From positions 13,815,402 to 13,879,401 of the forward strand of contig OX387183.1 in the NCBI GenBank assembly GCA_947561395.2: a stretch of 64,000 nt of DNA. The letters run 5' to 3'. Position numbers and translations under genes: made by a program. The notes beneath the pieces were generated by a model, which worked only from the letters and a program-made list of their open reading frames with translations, did not search any database and was not told the DNA's origin. The DNA is from Buxus sempervirens (taxonomy: Eukaryota; Streptophyta; Magnoliopsida; Buxales; Buxaceae). This document shows positions 44,126-55,051 of this stretch, piece after piece (positions within the stretch are counted from its first letter, which is position 1; every line of letters begins with the position of its first letter).

Positions 44126-45711
44126 TCAAATAAAAATCTAGCTTTATAACAAGAAACATTTTGAAAATTGTTCTCAACTGAGCCAGATATACATACTTTG
44201 CAACAAGAACCATTTTGTACAAAATTATTAAACAAATTACAATTTTGTAAATTATATAAAGGATATAGGTGTATGTGTGGGTATAATCATAAAATAGTTT
44301 AGGTCGCACTAAAGTAGGGTCCTAACTCCTAAGAGGGGTGGACTAACAACATGACTAATTAACCTTTCTATACACACACACACACACACATATTGCATGG
44401 TGGGTAGAAACGATGAAGTTCCTACCTTCTTGAATATCAAGTTACTCATCAGCTTCTCAGAGAGTTGCACTTGTGGTTCAAAAACAGACAAGGTAAGTAT
44501 CTGGGTTTAACAACCATCATTAGTTCACAAGGATATCCAAGTTATCTAGATTTGAAACCTTGTAAGCACACAAATCTGAGGAAACATCAACGGTTTCGTC
44601 AATCTGGGGTGCATACACGTGAGGTCACAAATGTTTTATGCAATGCTGTTTCAAATGCTCAGTAGCCTCTGCTGATCCATGCACCAAAACCTTCAACAAA
44701 CAAATAAACATAAGTTTTTTTTTTTTAACTTATTTACATATCATACCAAAGCTTTTCCCAAGCTTTCAGTGTTTCTTCATCAATAAAAAAAAATGAGTTG
44801 TTAGTCCAACAATTATGATGATCTGAGAGTAAGTAATTTTATAAAAAACATAAGTTGATTGATAATTATGTGCAAGAATTGATTTAATTGAGCGGCCATC
44901 AGAACGACCCTCAAAATCCATGTAAATTAGAAAGCATTTCACTTGATCCTGACAGAGAGATGAAAATGTTAGTAACCAAACAACAGAATCATAAAATTTC
45001 ATGACACTTGAAACATCTTTTTTTTTTGTGGATTCTGTAATATATAAGACTACCACAATTAATGACTTCCTATAGGCAATTAATGACTTTATTTCATTGC
45101 GGGTGCCATTTTTCATTGGAGTCATCTCACTATTTGTGGCACGGATTTATTCTGAGTTTTTGGAATACAGGAAGAATTCAATTTCTTCTACAACATAAGT
45201 TAGAGGAGTCTAACTTATGAAAGTTATTCCTTGGAGTCATATGAAAGGTATCATTTATTGTCTGTGTCTTTTGATATAACTTCAGCCTCAGAAGGACATT
45301 GTTTGGACTTCTATTACTCCAGAGGATACACTTCATGACTTCAATGAGCTTTTGTTTTTGACTTTTGTTTTATACCTGCTTCTAACAATTATGAATAGCC
45401 AGGTTTATGTTTACAATTTGATTTCCTTTTTATCTAATTTGTGCATCTATTTGAAGAGTCCAAGAATCCTACAATGATTGGATTTTGCCATAGCTGATAG
45501 GGAAATCTTCCTTTTTGTAAGGTTTTCAGAATTTTCAAGTTGGTGAAAACATTTTTACTTCATTCAACAAACCCTATTATCTATTTATTTTTTATTTATC
45601 TTTCTTCCCATTAGGTGCAAGATAAACTTGAACTTTAATTGGATGGTGCATCAACTCATTAAATAAATTACCATGATTTGGCTAAGATCTATTGGACATA
45701 TATAATATTGT
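44126..45711. other. AT-rich sequence without recognised genes; (CA)n at 44372-44390
   Basis: Only a short CA microsatellite and T-runs stand out. Open frames here are short and show no family motifs. Confidence 0.5.
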
Positions 45712-45716
45712 CCATA

Positions 45717-47518
45717 TGTAGACACCCCAAATTGCACTAAAAATGAGAAATTAATTGAAAATATTAATTGGGATTTGAAGCAGGTCAAAAAAGTATAAAA
45801 TCTGGCCAAACTGGTCATGCCCATATTTTGTTTACGGTCTGGTCATGCCCGCAATTGATATACGGGCACGGCATGCCCGTATTAATAATACAGGCAGGGC
45901 GCGCCCGTAATATATATACGGGCACGGGGGTTTTTGTGCGAATTTATCCTTTCTCAATTTCTGAGCCTTATCTACACTCCAATATCTCTCTAGATGAGCG
46001 GATTATCTCTTTTATTTATCCGAATTATCCTTATTGGTCATGGATGGGCATTATCCTTATTTTTAATCCAATATGGTGGGATCATGGTATATCCCTCTGG
46101 ACCAGCCTTACCCCTGGGTTTGCCTATAAATAGAGGTGAGATCCTCAAGCAAAGGGCCACGAAAATTTGAAGTCCAAGGAGCTTCAAGAGAAGAGAGGAA
46201 TCCTTGCTGCTCTGCTTGCTCAATCCAGGTAAGTCCCTTTTCCCTTTTATTTTTTGTCTTCAATTCTAGAAGTAATAGGATCTTCTCCATTATTGTAGAA
46301 TAAGGCTGGTTTATACTTGTATTCCTAAACTTGTCTCTAAGTACCTCAAGAGTCTCTCTAGCCGTAAAATGTGAAGAGAGAGCTAGGGGAAAGGGAAACA
46401 AGTGGATCCCTAGAATAGAACCCCATAATCTGTTTTTCTCATTTTTCATAGAATAAGGCCTTTGATTGTGTTTGTATACCCAAACCTATCTCTAAGTACC
46501 TCAAGAATCCTCTCTAGCTGTAAAATGTGAAGAGAGAGCTAAGGGAAAAGAGAACAGGTGGATTCTTAGGGTAGACCCCCATGTGCTCTAATCTGTGAGA
46601 TGTGGCTGTTTTGAATATCCTGATCATGTTTTAATGGGTTTTATGTTGAATCTGAATGAATCCTATGAATCTATGATGTTTATAGCATGAAACCCACTTT
46701 TTTCTAAAATTTGGATTTTCACCACTTTTGCACCTACAACACTGTTTTCGTGATTTTTGTGTTATTAGGCTAAGATCCTGGATTTATCATGATCAATATG
46801 ATAGATTTGAATTCAGAAGCCTGAAAGTAATTTCTAAGGTTTCATGATGTGGTTTTTGAGTCCTTTTTCGTTTTTGAGAGAAGACCCTACGGTCTAAGTT
46901 CTCCCCTTTTGATGTTCTTCATCAACGTAGGTATTTTTGGTTTTGATTTCTTGATTTAATGTGAATTTGGGCTATATCTATGTCCTGGACTGTTCAAGTT
47001 CAATTTTGCAATATTTTATAAAAATCATATTTTTCTAGATTTCTAGAATTTCACTTGAAGCCAGATTTTTGAAGTTTTCACTTTAGATTGGTTTTATTTG
47101 ATTTTATTTAAATTTTATTTTAATCATGAAACCCTAGGAATAGTATGATCATATTTGAAAGTTCTGAATCAATTAGGCTATTCATATGAAAAAACCATAC
47201 ACTTATGTCTTTTTTGTGATTTTTCATGATTTTTGTAGCAAGCCCTTTTTCCTTTGAAAAACATGAACAATACCTGGTAACCACCTTGTGTGGATGAATA
47301 GGGGTGCCTAACACCTTCCCTTGTTTATAACCTAATCCCCTTACCCATCTCTGGTTGTTTTTTTAATAGGGTTATTTTTACCCTAAATTTGCCTTTTGTG
47401 CTTATTTGATATTTTGGTGTCCATTCACACCTAAACAGAATGGTGGCGACTCTTTATTTTTAACCAATCCCGTGTGATGATGAGGGAGTCATTGAATTGA
47501 TTTTTCCCATGTCTCACA
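45717..47518 (+). mobile_element. Solo LTR of family A, 1802 bp
   Basis: Starts TGTAGACACCCCAAATTGCA and ends CCCATGTCTCACA, the same ends as element 2's LTRs. Flanks are CCATA (45712-45716) and CCATC (47519-47523), a 5-bp duplication with one change. U3 palindromes have GGGC arms (for example 45860-45882, ATACGGGCA/TGCCCGTAT). TATA box at 46125, splice donor ATCCAG|GTAAGT at 46228. The 3' part keeps GAATGGTGGCGACTC. There is no internal sequence. Confidence 0.93.
46125..46132 (+). promoter_or_regulatory. TATA box of family A solo LTR
   Basis: TATAAATA in GCCTATAAATAGAGG, the same context as in element 2; the donor follows at about 100 bases. Confidence 0.8.
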
Positions 47519-47608
47519 CCATCACCACCTGGATCAAAACTGTTTTAAGATATGAATTGGATGATGATGCACTTGAAGTACATGATGTATAACCATAGTT
47601 GAAACTGT

Positions 47609-47725
47609 CACTACAAAAAAAGTGGGCAAGGAGGGCAGACTTTTGCCGGCGGCTGTAAAACTGCTGGCAAATGTCGCTTTGGCCGGCGGCTTTTTAAAAA
47701 CTGCCGGTAAAAGTCCCGCCCGTAT
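47609..47725 (+). mobile_element. CACTA transposon terminus with subterminal repeats
   Basis: CACTACAAAAAAAGTGGGCA at 47609 is a CACTA-type terminal inverted repeat. It is followed by three or four subterminal motifs of TTGCCGGCGGCT / ACTGCCGGTAAAAG type (47641-47712), the usual arrangement of transposase-binding repeats. I found no convincing partner end (TTTTTTGTAGTG) downstream, so extent and completeness are unknown. Confidence 0.75.
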
Positions 47726-47729
47726 CGCA

Positions 47730-48095
47730 ACTGTCTTTCTCTTCCGCTGGATTCCCTTCTTCCTTTTTCGCCTTATCGTCCTAACCTTATCTTCCTTCCG
47801 CTGGATTCCTTCTTGCTTTTGCGCCTTATCTTCCGCCTTTATCTTCCTTCTGCTGGATTCCTTCTTCCTTCTGCGCCTTATCTTCCACCCTTATCTTCCT
47901 TCTGCTGATTCCCTTGTCTCCCTTATCATCCTAACCTTCGATCGACAATAGATCTCTTCCATTACATAGATCTCTTCCATTACCAAAAATCTCCCTTATC
48001 GTCCTAACCTTCGATCAACAATCGATCTCTTCCATTACCAAAAATCTCCCTTATCGTCCTAACCTTCGATCGACAATCGATCTCTTCCATTACCA
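47730..48095 (+). repeat. Pyrimidine-rich tandem repeats of about 55-60 bp
   Basis: 47730-47912 has units of CTTCCGCTGGATTCCTTCTT plus GCGCCTTATCTTCC. 47916-48095 has three units of CTCCCTTATCGTCCTAACCT-TCGATC and GATCTCTTCCATTACC, with a 55-bp period at 47991 and 48046. Confidence 0.85.
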
Positions 48096-51000
48096 AAAAA
48101 AAAATAGACAATCGATCGTTTCGTTTTTTTTCCCTTTCATTTTTTCTCTTTTCCTGGATCCACCACCATTTTCCTTCCACCAAACCCTCGATCAATCTCT
48201 TCGTTTTTTTTTTCCCTTTCGTTTTTTCTCCTTTCCTTCCGCTGGGGCGCTGGGTTCTCTTCGTTTTGGGGTTCCACTGCTAGGGTTTCACTTTCCTTCC
48301 GCTGGGTTGCACGCTTGAGATTTTTGGCGCCCTCGATTGTTCTGCTCACCATTGCCGTTGCGTCCCGCTCGTTTGCTCCATTGCGTCCCGAAAGGCCTGG
48401 CGATTGGTCTTCTTTTTGCAACCTTTATTTTCTCATTCTGCTCCAAACATCCTTGCTTTGCCTACAGAAAAGTACCGGAATCGGTTGAATAAGGAGATAT
48501 TTGATTTGCTTATTTGCTTTGTCCCATTTGACGGTGGTGCCAAGGTATACGTTTATTAGTTAGTTTTGATTTAGGGTAATAGATTTCGTGTTTGAGACTT
48601 GTTGATTTTCTTTATTGGTTTATTGATTTGGTTTCCTTCTTTATTTTGGTGGTGATGTGAGAAATATGGCTTCCCAAAATTAAAAATAGAGGTTCACATG
48701 TAAATCTCGTTGAGAGTTTTGATTTTAACAAGAACCGAAGACCGGAGATACTGAAATTGGGTTCCTATTGCAGAATCTTGATTAGTTTCAACTACTTTCG
48801 ACATGCTGCATTTGAGTTTTCAATTTCAGCATTTGTGAGAGGTCCAGGGATGTAGTGGCCATTCTCAAACAAGGTTTCTACCCTGCCTCATTTCGTGTCT
48901 TTCAATGCTGCTCAAGAAGATAGGCAACGAAAAAAACTATATGATCCCATCTTGTCTTATAAATTTATGCCCATTTTGACTGCTGATGCCTTTGATCCAA
49001 ACCATAAAATCTTCTCTGGGGTTGTGCAGATTAATTTTACATCAATTTGTCTTGTTGCATGTATGCAGAATTAGCTATAATTCTGTTCCCCATTAAAACT
49101 AAGATGACTATGTTTATCAGTTGACTTGATCTTGTAGTCTCATGGTTTTTTGCGGCATGGTTTCCAAAAAACTTCAATCTTGATAAGCAAGAGAATAAGC
49201 ATTTTCTGATGACAGCTTATCCAGTGAAACATGTTGATGCACACACCGCGCATCATTCTCATGAAATTAGGATGTTCTCGGTCTCCAAACAAACAATATC
49301 TGTTGCCATGAGCAATCCTTCTTGATAAGCAATGCAATAAGCATTTGGAAGGATTCCTATAACAGCTCCCCACTCTGTTCTTCCCATGGCTGGCCCTATG
49401 CATTCGCTGATTTAAGGTATAGCAGTGGGCCTATGGCACTTGATTCCAACATTTATATCTTTCATTGGTATGTTTAACTAAAACTTTCTTTAGAAAAGGA
49501 ATAAAAGTAAATAGAAGTAGTCCTTAAAAAAAATCATTATATCCTAGATAAACTAGAAAAATTTTTATGAGAAACCATCCAATTCTCTTTTTATATTTTA
49601 AGATGTTACCACCTAAGTGATAAAAAATTCTTTAGCTTTGTCCTTGATACTTTTAATCTTCCTGAATGATATTTATTTGCAAGTTAATCAATGCTTCCCC
49701 ATTAGCAATATTGTTCTTCTTAAAAGCTCATATGAGAAACCATCTAATTTATAATGATATGACTATTTCAATGCTCCCCATTTGCACAACCTAATATTGT
49801 ATAATAGTTTGTGAAGAAAATTCAGTCTATGGTACTTTGGTCAGTAGACAAGATGCAATAGGAAAAGTATAACCCATCAAAAATTTGAAAGAAAGAAAAA
49901 GAAATAGTTAGTAGTAATAGGAAGATAAATATCTTACCTTAGAAAATTATTTTAAGATACAGAAGAAAAACATACCTTGATAAGAAACAACTTGAAATGT
50001 GTTGTAAACAATATCATGTGGTGGTTTGGGTACTTTGTCAATTCTTTTACATAATTTGTAGTAATGTACATAATCAATTTAACTCATTGAATTGTTATAT
50101 AAATTACTTGCAAATATGTGTTCGGCTGCGCCGATGTTTTTGATAAAATTTGGAGTAACCATCCTTAAAAGTAAAGAAAGAGTTGCAGAAGTTTGGTTCT
50201 CTTGCTCTAAAAAGTGATCACCATATATATATTTATATTAAATTTCTTTAAAACCTTGCAGCAAATAATAGTATAATTTTGATGACTTACAGAAAATAAT
50301 TAAGCCCAATGAGACAATGTTCCTCTTATTTTTATAATTATTTGGATGGTATCATTTTGCATGCACAGGCATTTTATATCAAATGGTTAAACCCTTAAGA
50401 TATTTTTTTTATGGAAACATTGTGCAAGTCTTTTTATATAGCTCCTTTTGTACAAAAGTGAAATATTCTTATATCTTATGAGGGGGTTGTATCATCTACA
50501 GCTTTGATTTGATATACAGCCCTACAACAAGACACTTTGTTATGGGGCCCTAAAAAATTAGCTCCTACAAGTATACTTTTGCACCTCCTACAAGTAGCTC
50601 GCTTATCTTGGTGAACTAGGAAGGCTTCTTGATGGCATGATATAAAACAAGGCTATTTCAAATTAATTAGTTGTAGCCAAACCCATATATGAGTACATTC
50701 TTCCTAATTAGTTGAACATCATAGATGCTCTATCAAAAGGACCAAACAACCTTACATTTTGTACCAATAATAATAATAATAACCACTTTACATGTATTGA
50801 TTTGTATTGCTTTGAAGTATATTTTGATGATATTAAAGTTTGTAAAATCAATCAATTGCATGGAGGTGATTATCGATTCCTTAAAAAAAGCTAGCAGTTT
50901 AAGGACCACTTATGTGAGGTGAGGATGTATGACATGTATAGTGTCTTTGTAAACATGGTAATGTGGCTTTCCTTAATATTTCATCTTGAACTCCTATTTA

Positions 51001-51599
51001 GGTTCAATTATGGAATAACAGTTGATATATCTGCTTGTAACTAAGTAGCAAAGTTGTTCTTTTCTTTTTATTCTCTCTTGTCCAACGACATATCCATGTT
51101 TGGATGTATTAGCACAACAATTGGGTTTTAGTTTAGATTCTTTGTTATTAAACGTGAATAGGTGTATATTCAATTTGTTGAATGGTATAAATTTTAATAT
51201 TATAGTGATCTTTTTCCCCCCTAACAAGTGAAAAACCAAATTTGTGATTTAAAATATGCAGAACCCTCTCAACTATAACTCCAAGTGAGTTTAGAGGCAT
51301 TTAGGAAATTTTGTTCAAGGAGTATAAGTATTGAAATGATGTTGTATTGTTGTTTTTTTTCCTAATTTTTACAATTAAACCCAAATTTACTACACTCCTG
51401 TAAACTTAATTTGAAGTTTTATCTTACTGGATTTTCCTAGTTTTATTGCAAATGGTTGGAGTAGGCTTTCAATTTTGAAAAAACAATGAACCAGAAAAAA
51501 GAAAAAGAAAATAAAGGACCATTAAATACTCAACAATAAAATTGATTTTGTTTAAAAAATAAATAAAATCAACAAATTCATTTCAATAAACCATAGATC
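48096..51599 (+). other. No intact gene; exon-like scraps, possible cargo of a DNA transposon
   Basis: 48469-48544 looks like an internal exon: TTGCCTACAG| before it, CCAAG|GTATAC after it, open frame KYRNRLNKEIFDLLICFVPF-type sequence. 48851-49040 has an open stretch (FMPILTADAFDPNHKIFSGV) after TTTCAG. I do not recognise either protein. They lie between a CACTA end (47609) and a Helitron end (51676), so they may be captured gene pieces. From 49500 to 51600 I see nothing but AT-rich sequence. Confidence 0.35.
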
Positions 51600-51676
51600 T
51601 CTTCTACTAAAATTTTTTATAAAATAATATATAGAACTTTTATCCATCCCCGTGCATCGCACGGGGTGTTTGCTAG
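51600..51676 (+). mobile_element. Helitron 3' terminus
   Basis: A hairpin with perfect 8-base arms CCCCGTGC (51648-51655) and GCACGGGG (51659-51666), loop ATC, is followed by TGTTTG and CTAG ending at 51676, with T next. Hairpin, CTRR end and a host T are the Helitron 3' signature. The 5' end (TC after a host A) was not found with confidence; TCTTCTACTAAAATTTTT at 51600 resembles a 5' end but would make an element of under 80 bases. Confidence 0.72.
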
Positions 51677-53053
51677 TATCAACTGAAATAAAATCACATG
51701 TCCAGTGTATGCTCTTACAAATGGAAAGGGTTCAATGTGGAGGAAGGTGTTTTGATTTTGTTGTTTACCTTATATCACTGACTTTCATCTTGGGCAATAG
51801 GAGCTGTTGTGTTTTGTACCTCAGTAGGCTTCATGTGAATGTTGGGATAAGATGGTGAATTCCAGAAGTAACATAACAAACATTAAATCTTATTAAACTT
51901 AGATATTAATATGTTGTCTTAGAAGTTGGAAAGGGTTAAATCTTATTAATAAACACATATAAATGGACAAAGCTTTGGAAACCAAGCAAAAATTCTCTTT
52001 GTGCTTAGAATAACCTAGCTATAATCGGTACCATCAGCAAAAGAAAAAGAACAAAAAACAAAAAGGCCTAAACATACAAACACACACACACAAAAGAAAA
52101 AGAACAAAAAACAAAAATGCCTCAACATACATGTCTAAGAAAATCAAAGGATTAATTAATGTATCTTGTAGAACAATATGCAGTAACAATTCTAAATTAA
52201 CCGAAGGATTACTTTCCTGTTTAACAAATGAATAGTTTCTTTTGCTGGATCATAGTAAATGAACAGGGTGCAGCATGAGGTCTAGAATATTATTAGAAGT
52301 TAACAATAGATAGGGTAAAGTGCAAGGAATTATATTAATTGAGGTACACCAAGTTATTAGTCACCTGCAAATACTCTAGCACATATATATTTTCAGAAAT
52401 AAGTGTGTACAACGATCTTAAAGCTACATTGGACGGCTATTGGATCAATCAATAAGAAGTTTCTTCATGCTAAAGATGCATCAAAGGATGTTCAAGCCTC
52501 AAAACTTAATAGTTGACGCCAAACAGAATAGAGATTATTCTGTAGGCTAGTTCGAACAGATGATAAACAGGGAAGAACACAAGCAGCTTGCCCAAAACAC
52601 AGAGAAAAACGTCTCTGAAGTTCAATTCAATATTAATTCATCAAAGTCCCCTAAACTGAGTCCACAAGCCGGACTTTATAGCCAAAATCGTCTATACTGG
52701 AAAGTTACTAAAAACGGCAAAATCCCTTAAAGCATGCCTAAATAAAATATAGAAATAAATAAGCATCCTATGAAAAATCTAGCCCAAATCGGGTTTAAAA
52801 TCACTTCCTAATTGACAAACGAAGTATTACCAAAAATAGCAACAAATAACTAAGAATAGCAATTCGGAGGGAAAACAGCGGATTTTGAGGTCGATAAAGG
52901 TGCACATCGACTTTAGTCCATGTAGCATGGCGTGCGCACCGGAAATATCTTTCCGAATTGGGGCCATATGCGCGATTCCGATAACCGTAGCTAAAGTTAT
53001 GGCCAAAATACTAAAACGCGCTCAAAACTGCCCCAATTAGAAATATATCACCA
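51677..53053 (-). other. No gene seen; possible degenerate LTR on minus strand
   Basis: Between about 52440 and 53030 the minus strand has a TATA-like GGCTATAAAG (52677), followed by TGATGAATTAATATTGAATT and a run typical of retrotransposon R/U5 sequence. A second copy or clear ends were not found, so this is a guess. 51677-52430 is AT-rich with nothing recognised. Confidence 0.3.
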
Positions 53054-53148
53054 TCACTTCCTGCCTTTGAGATGCTCTGCCAACTCATGGTATTCCAGCG
53101 CCATCAATGTACAATCTGACAGCTCCGCATCATCTGTCTCGGATCCCC
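53054..53148 (-). CDS. Exon-like or element-tail fragment, product unknown
   Basis: On the minus strand an acceptor-like TGATGCAG precedes 95 bases that encode an acidic then mixed tail (ETDDAELSDCTLMALEYHEL...KGRK) ending in TGA at 53054-53056. TAATTGGGGCAG follows, which looks like a retroelement polypurine tract. It may be the end of a degenerate retroelement's polyprotein or a real last exon; I do not recognise it. Confidence 0.3.
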
Positions 53149-53493
53149 CTGCATCAATAGTGCACTATGTAACTTATCAAAAGGGTGATTTAATAGCAAA
53201 CAAAACGAAACTCTAGTGTAGAAAAAAAAATGGTATAACAGATCCCATCAATGAGCACATGAAACAGCATAATAATGTAGAAAGAGTCCAAAATTACATA
53301 GGCAATTTGTCAAACAGGTAGCAGATATTTCTCAGGTTTCTCCTTGCAGTCATGCTTAGATCTTTCTCGAGTTTCTCTTTGCCGAGACAATGGTAAAAGA
53401 AAAACCCACTAAAGGTGCCAACATGGCCTTCTAGCTTATATCAATTCTAACATCTATTGTTATATTGGTTAAGTTCAGCTTAGCTCATGACAA

Positions 53494-53618
53494 CCAAAGT
53501 TAGCTGATGATGTGTTCCATCAGCCAATTCCAACCAGTAGCAAATACATTCTCCACCAAAGGAGGGCATTTACTGAGATGTTGAAGTGTTAACATCATCA
53601 GCCAACTTTGGTGGAGAA
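53494..53618. repeat. Inverted repeat of about 19-bp arms
   Basis: CCAAAGTTAGCTGATGATG (53494-53512) pairs with CATCATCAGCCAACTTTGG (53593-53611), one mismatch. A second pair nearby is CTCCACCAAAGG with CTTTGGTGGAG. It may be a small foldback; no gene is linked to it. Confidence 0.6.
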
Positions 53619-54028
53619 ACTTCCAGATTGAGTGATTCACATCAATGGATCAACGTGGCTTGGGCTTTTTCAGCTGAACCCCAGATACATAATATTATTA
53701 AGTTGATGAAAAACATAAACGTACAAAAGAAACATAAACTAAAAAGATTTTACTAAAGACTGAAGTAATCATTAAGAAAATATTATTAATCGTTAAGAAT
53801 GGAGAAGAGAATCCAGCAGCTAGCCTCACCTTGTTAAGAATGGAACACACACTCTGAATTCCTGAAGCTCATCTCCAAGTCCAGAATCTGCGGACGCATA
53901 ATTTACAACAGAATATAAAACCCTAGCTTCTCGAATCGTCCAACAGGAACATGAATCCGATGCAAATTACCAAGAAGGCGATGTTGGGTATTTGGTTCAC
54001 CTGCTGCCGGGCTGCTGGACTCCAGTAA

Positions 54029-54235
54029 TCAGTCCTCTTCTGTTCGAGAATAGGCAGCCATGGCTGTCTCTGTTCTTGCTTCGACCAATGATTCCTCGAG
54101 GTAGATCGTCTTCGAAGAAGGGGGTTTGCGGCCTTTGCTGCGGCTCCTCAAGACCGGATTGTCGGGGTTGAAGGAGAAGGCAGCAATGGCGAGTTCCAGT
54201 ATTGATCGAAGCTTGTCGATTGGGTTCAGGAGCAT
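54029..54235 (-). CDS. Possible small gene start, product unknown
   Basis: 68 codons from an ATG at 54235, beginning MLLNPIDKLRSILELAIAAF. A TATA-like TATATATTAA lies on the minus strand at 54508-54517, and the region between is GC-richer than its surroundings, as for a plant 5' gene end. Just upstream a near copy of the start (SLLNPINKL) is in the same sense, made by a 66-bp duplication, and is followed by a stop. No family is recognised. It could be a truncated host gene; later exons were not found. Confidence 0.3.
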   Translation of the reverse strand: MLLNPIDKLRSILELAIAAFSFNPDNPVLRSRSKGRKPPSSKTIYLEESLVEARTETAMAAYSRTEED

Positions 54236-54301
54236 TCTCGATCTGTGTACAGTAGAGTTCCAGTATCAATCAAAGCTTGTTGATCGGGTTCAGGAGGCTT
54301 C
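54183..54301. repeat. 66-bp direct duplication
   Basis: GAGTTCCAGTATTGATCGAA (54190) and GAGTTCCAGTATCAATCAAA (54256) begin two copies that continue GCTTGT-GAT-GGGTTCAGGAG and end in TTCTC. Confidence 0.8.
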
Positions 54302-54747
54302 TCGCAAGGAACCAACGCAGAGTGAACAGCTCCTGGTTCATGCACAACTGTGGTCGCCCGGCTTGAGGTCTGCTTCGCCGGAGTTGGTGGAAAGCCAGGG
54401 GCCGATCCACGGAATACCAAATAGGATTGAAATTGCCGATTGATCAACAAATGATGCCTAAAATCCAAGGAACCCTACTCAGATTTAAAGTCCCACCCCC
54501 CTTTCGCTTAATATATAGAAGATTTTTTGTTTAATCTTCTTTTTTTAACTCTCTAAAAATCGAAGCTTTGCTTTAGGAAAATCATATCTGTATAGAGAAA
54601 GAAGATGTTAGGGACAGTTTAGAAAAATAAAAGAATTATATCAATAAATTTTTGTTACTAAAAGGCTTACTGGGTTTGACTGTACGCTATGAAGTTTTAG
54701 TTCTTATTGTTTGAAGATTTTTATTTTTGTGAGAATCACTCAAAACT

Positions 54748-55051
54748 GATTTTATTTCTTTTCCGGCTTTTTTTTCTAACTTTAATTAATTTCTATTTGT
54801 GTTACTGCCTTTGTGGTTTATTTCCTTTGTAAATGGATGGGTTAATATTATTTGTATCATATAGGATATGCAGTAGAGAAAGTAAGGTTACCAGCAAAGT
54901 TTCTTGGGCTTCTCTTTCATTTTGGATCAGCAGGTAAGATTCTCGATTTTTATTTCTTTTCCATCTATTTTTCTGACTTTAATTTCTATTTTTGTTAGTG
55001 GCTTTGTGGTTTATTTCCTTTCTAAATAGATGGTTAATATTATTTGTATTA
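54748..55051 (+). repeat. Direct duplication of about 105 bp
   Basis: 54748-54857 and 54945-55051 share TTTATTTCTTTTCC, GCCTTTGTGGTTTATTTCCTTT-like and GGTTAATATTATTTGTAT sequence. Between them 54869-54937 looks like an exon: an AG before, AG|GTAAGATT after, open frame YAVEKVRLPAKFLGLLFHFG. Product unknown. Confidence 0.65.

Noticed and set aside
54126-54443. 105-codon plus-strand frame
   Set aside because: It overlaps the duplicated minus-strand candidate and its own repeats reflect the 66-bp duplication; no support for this strand.
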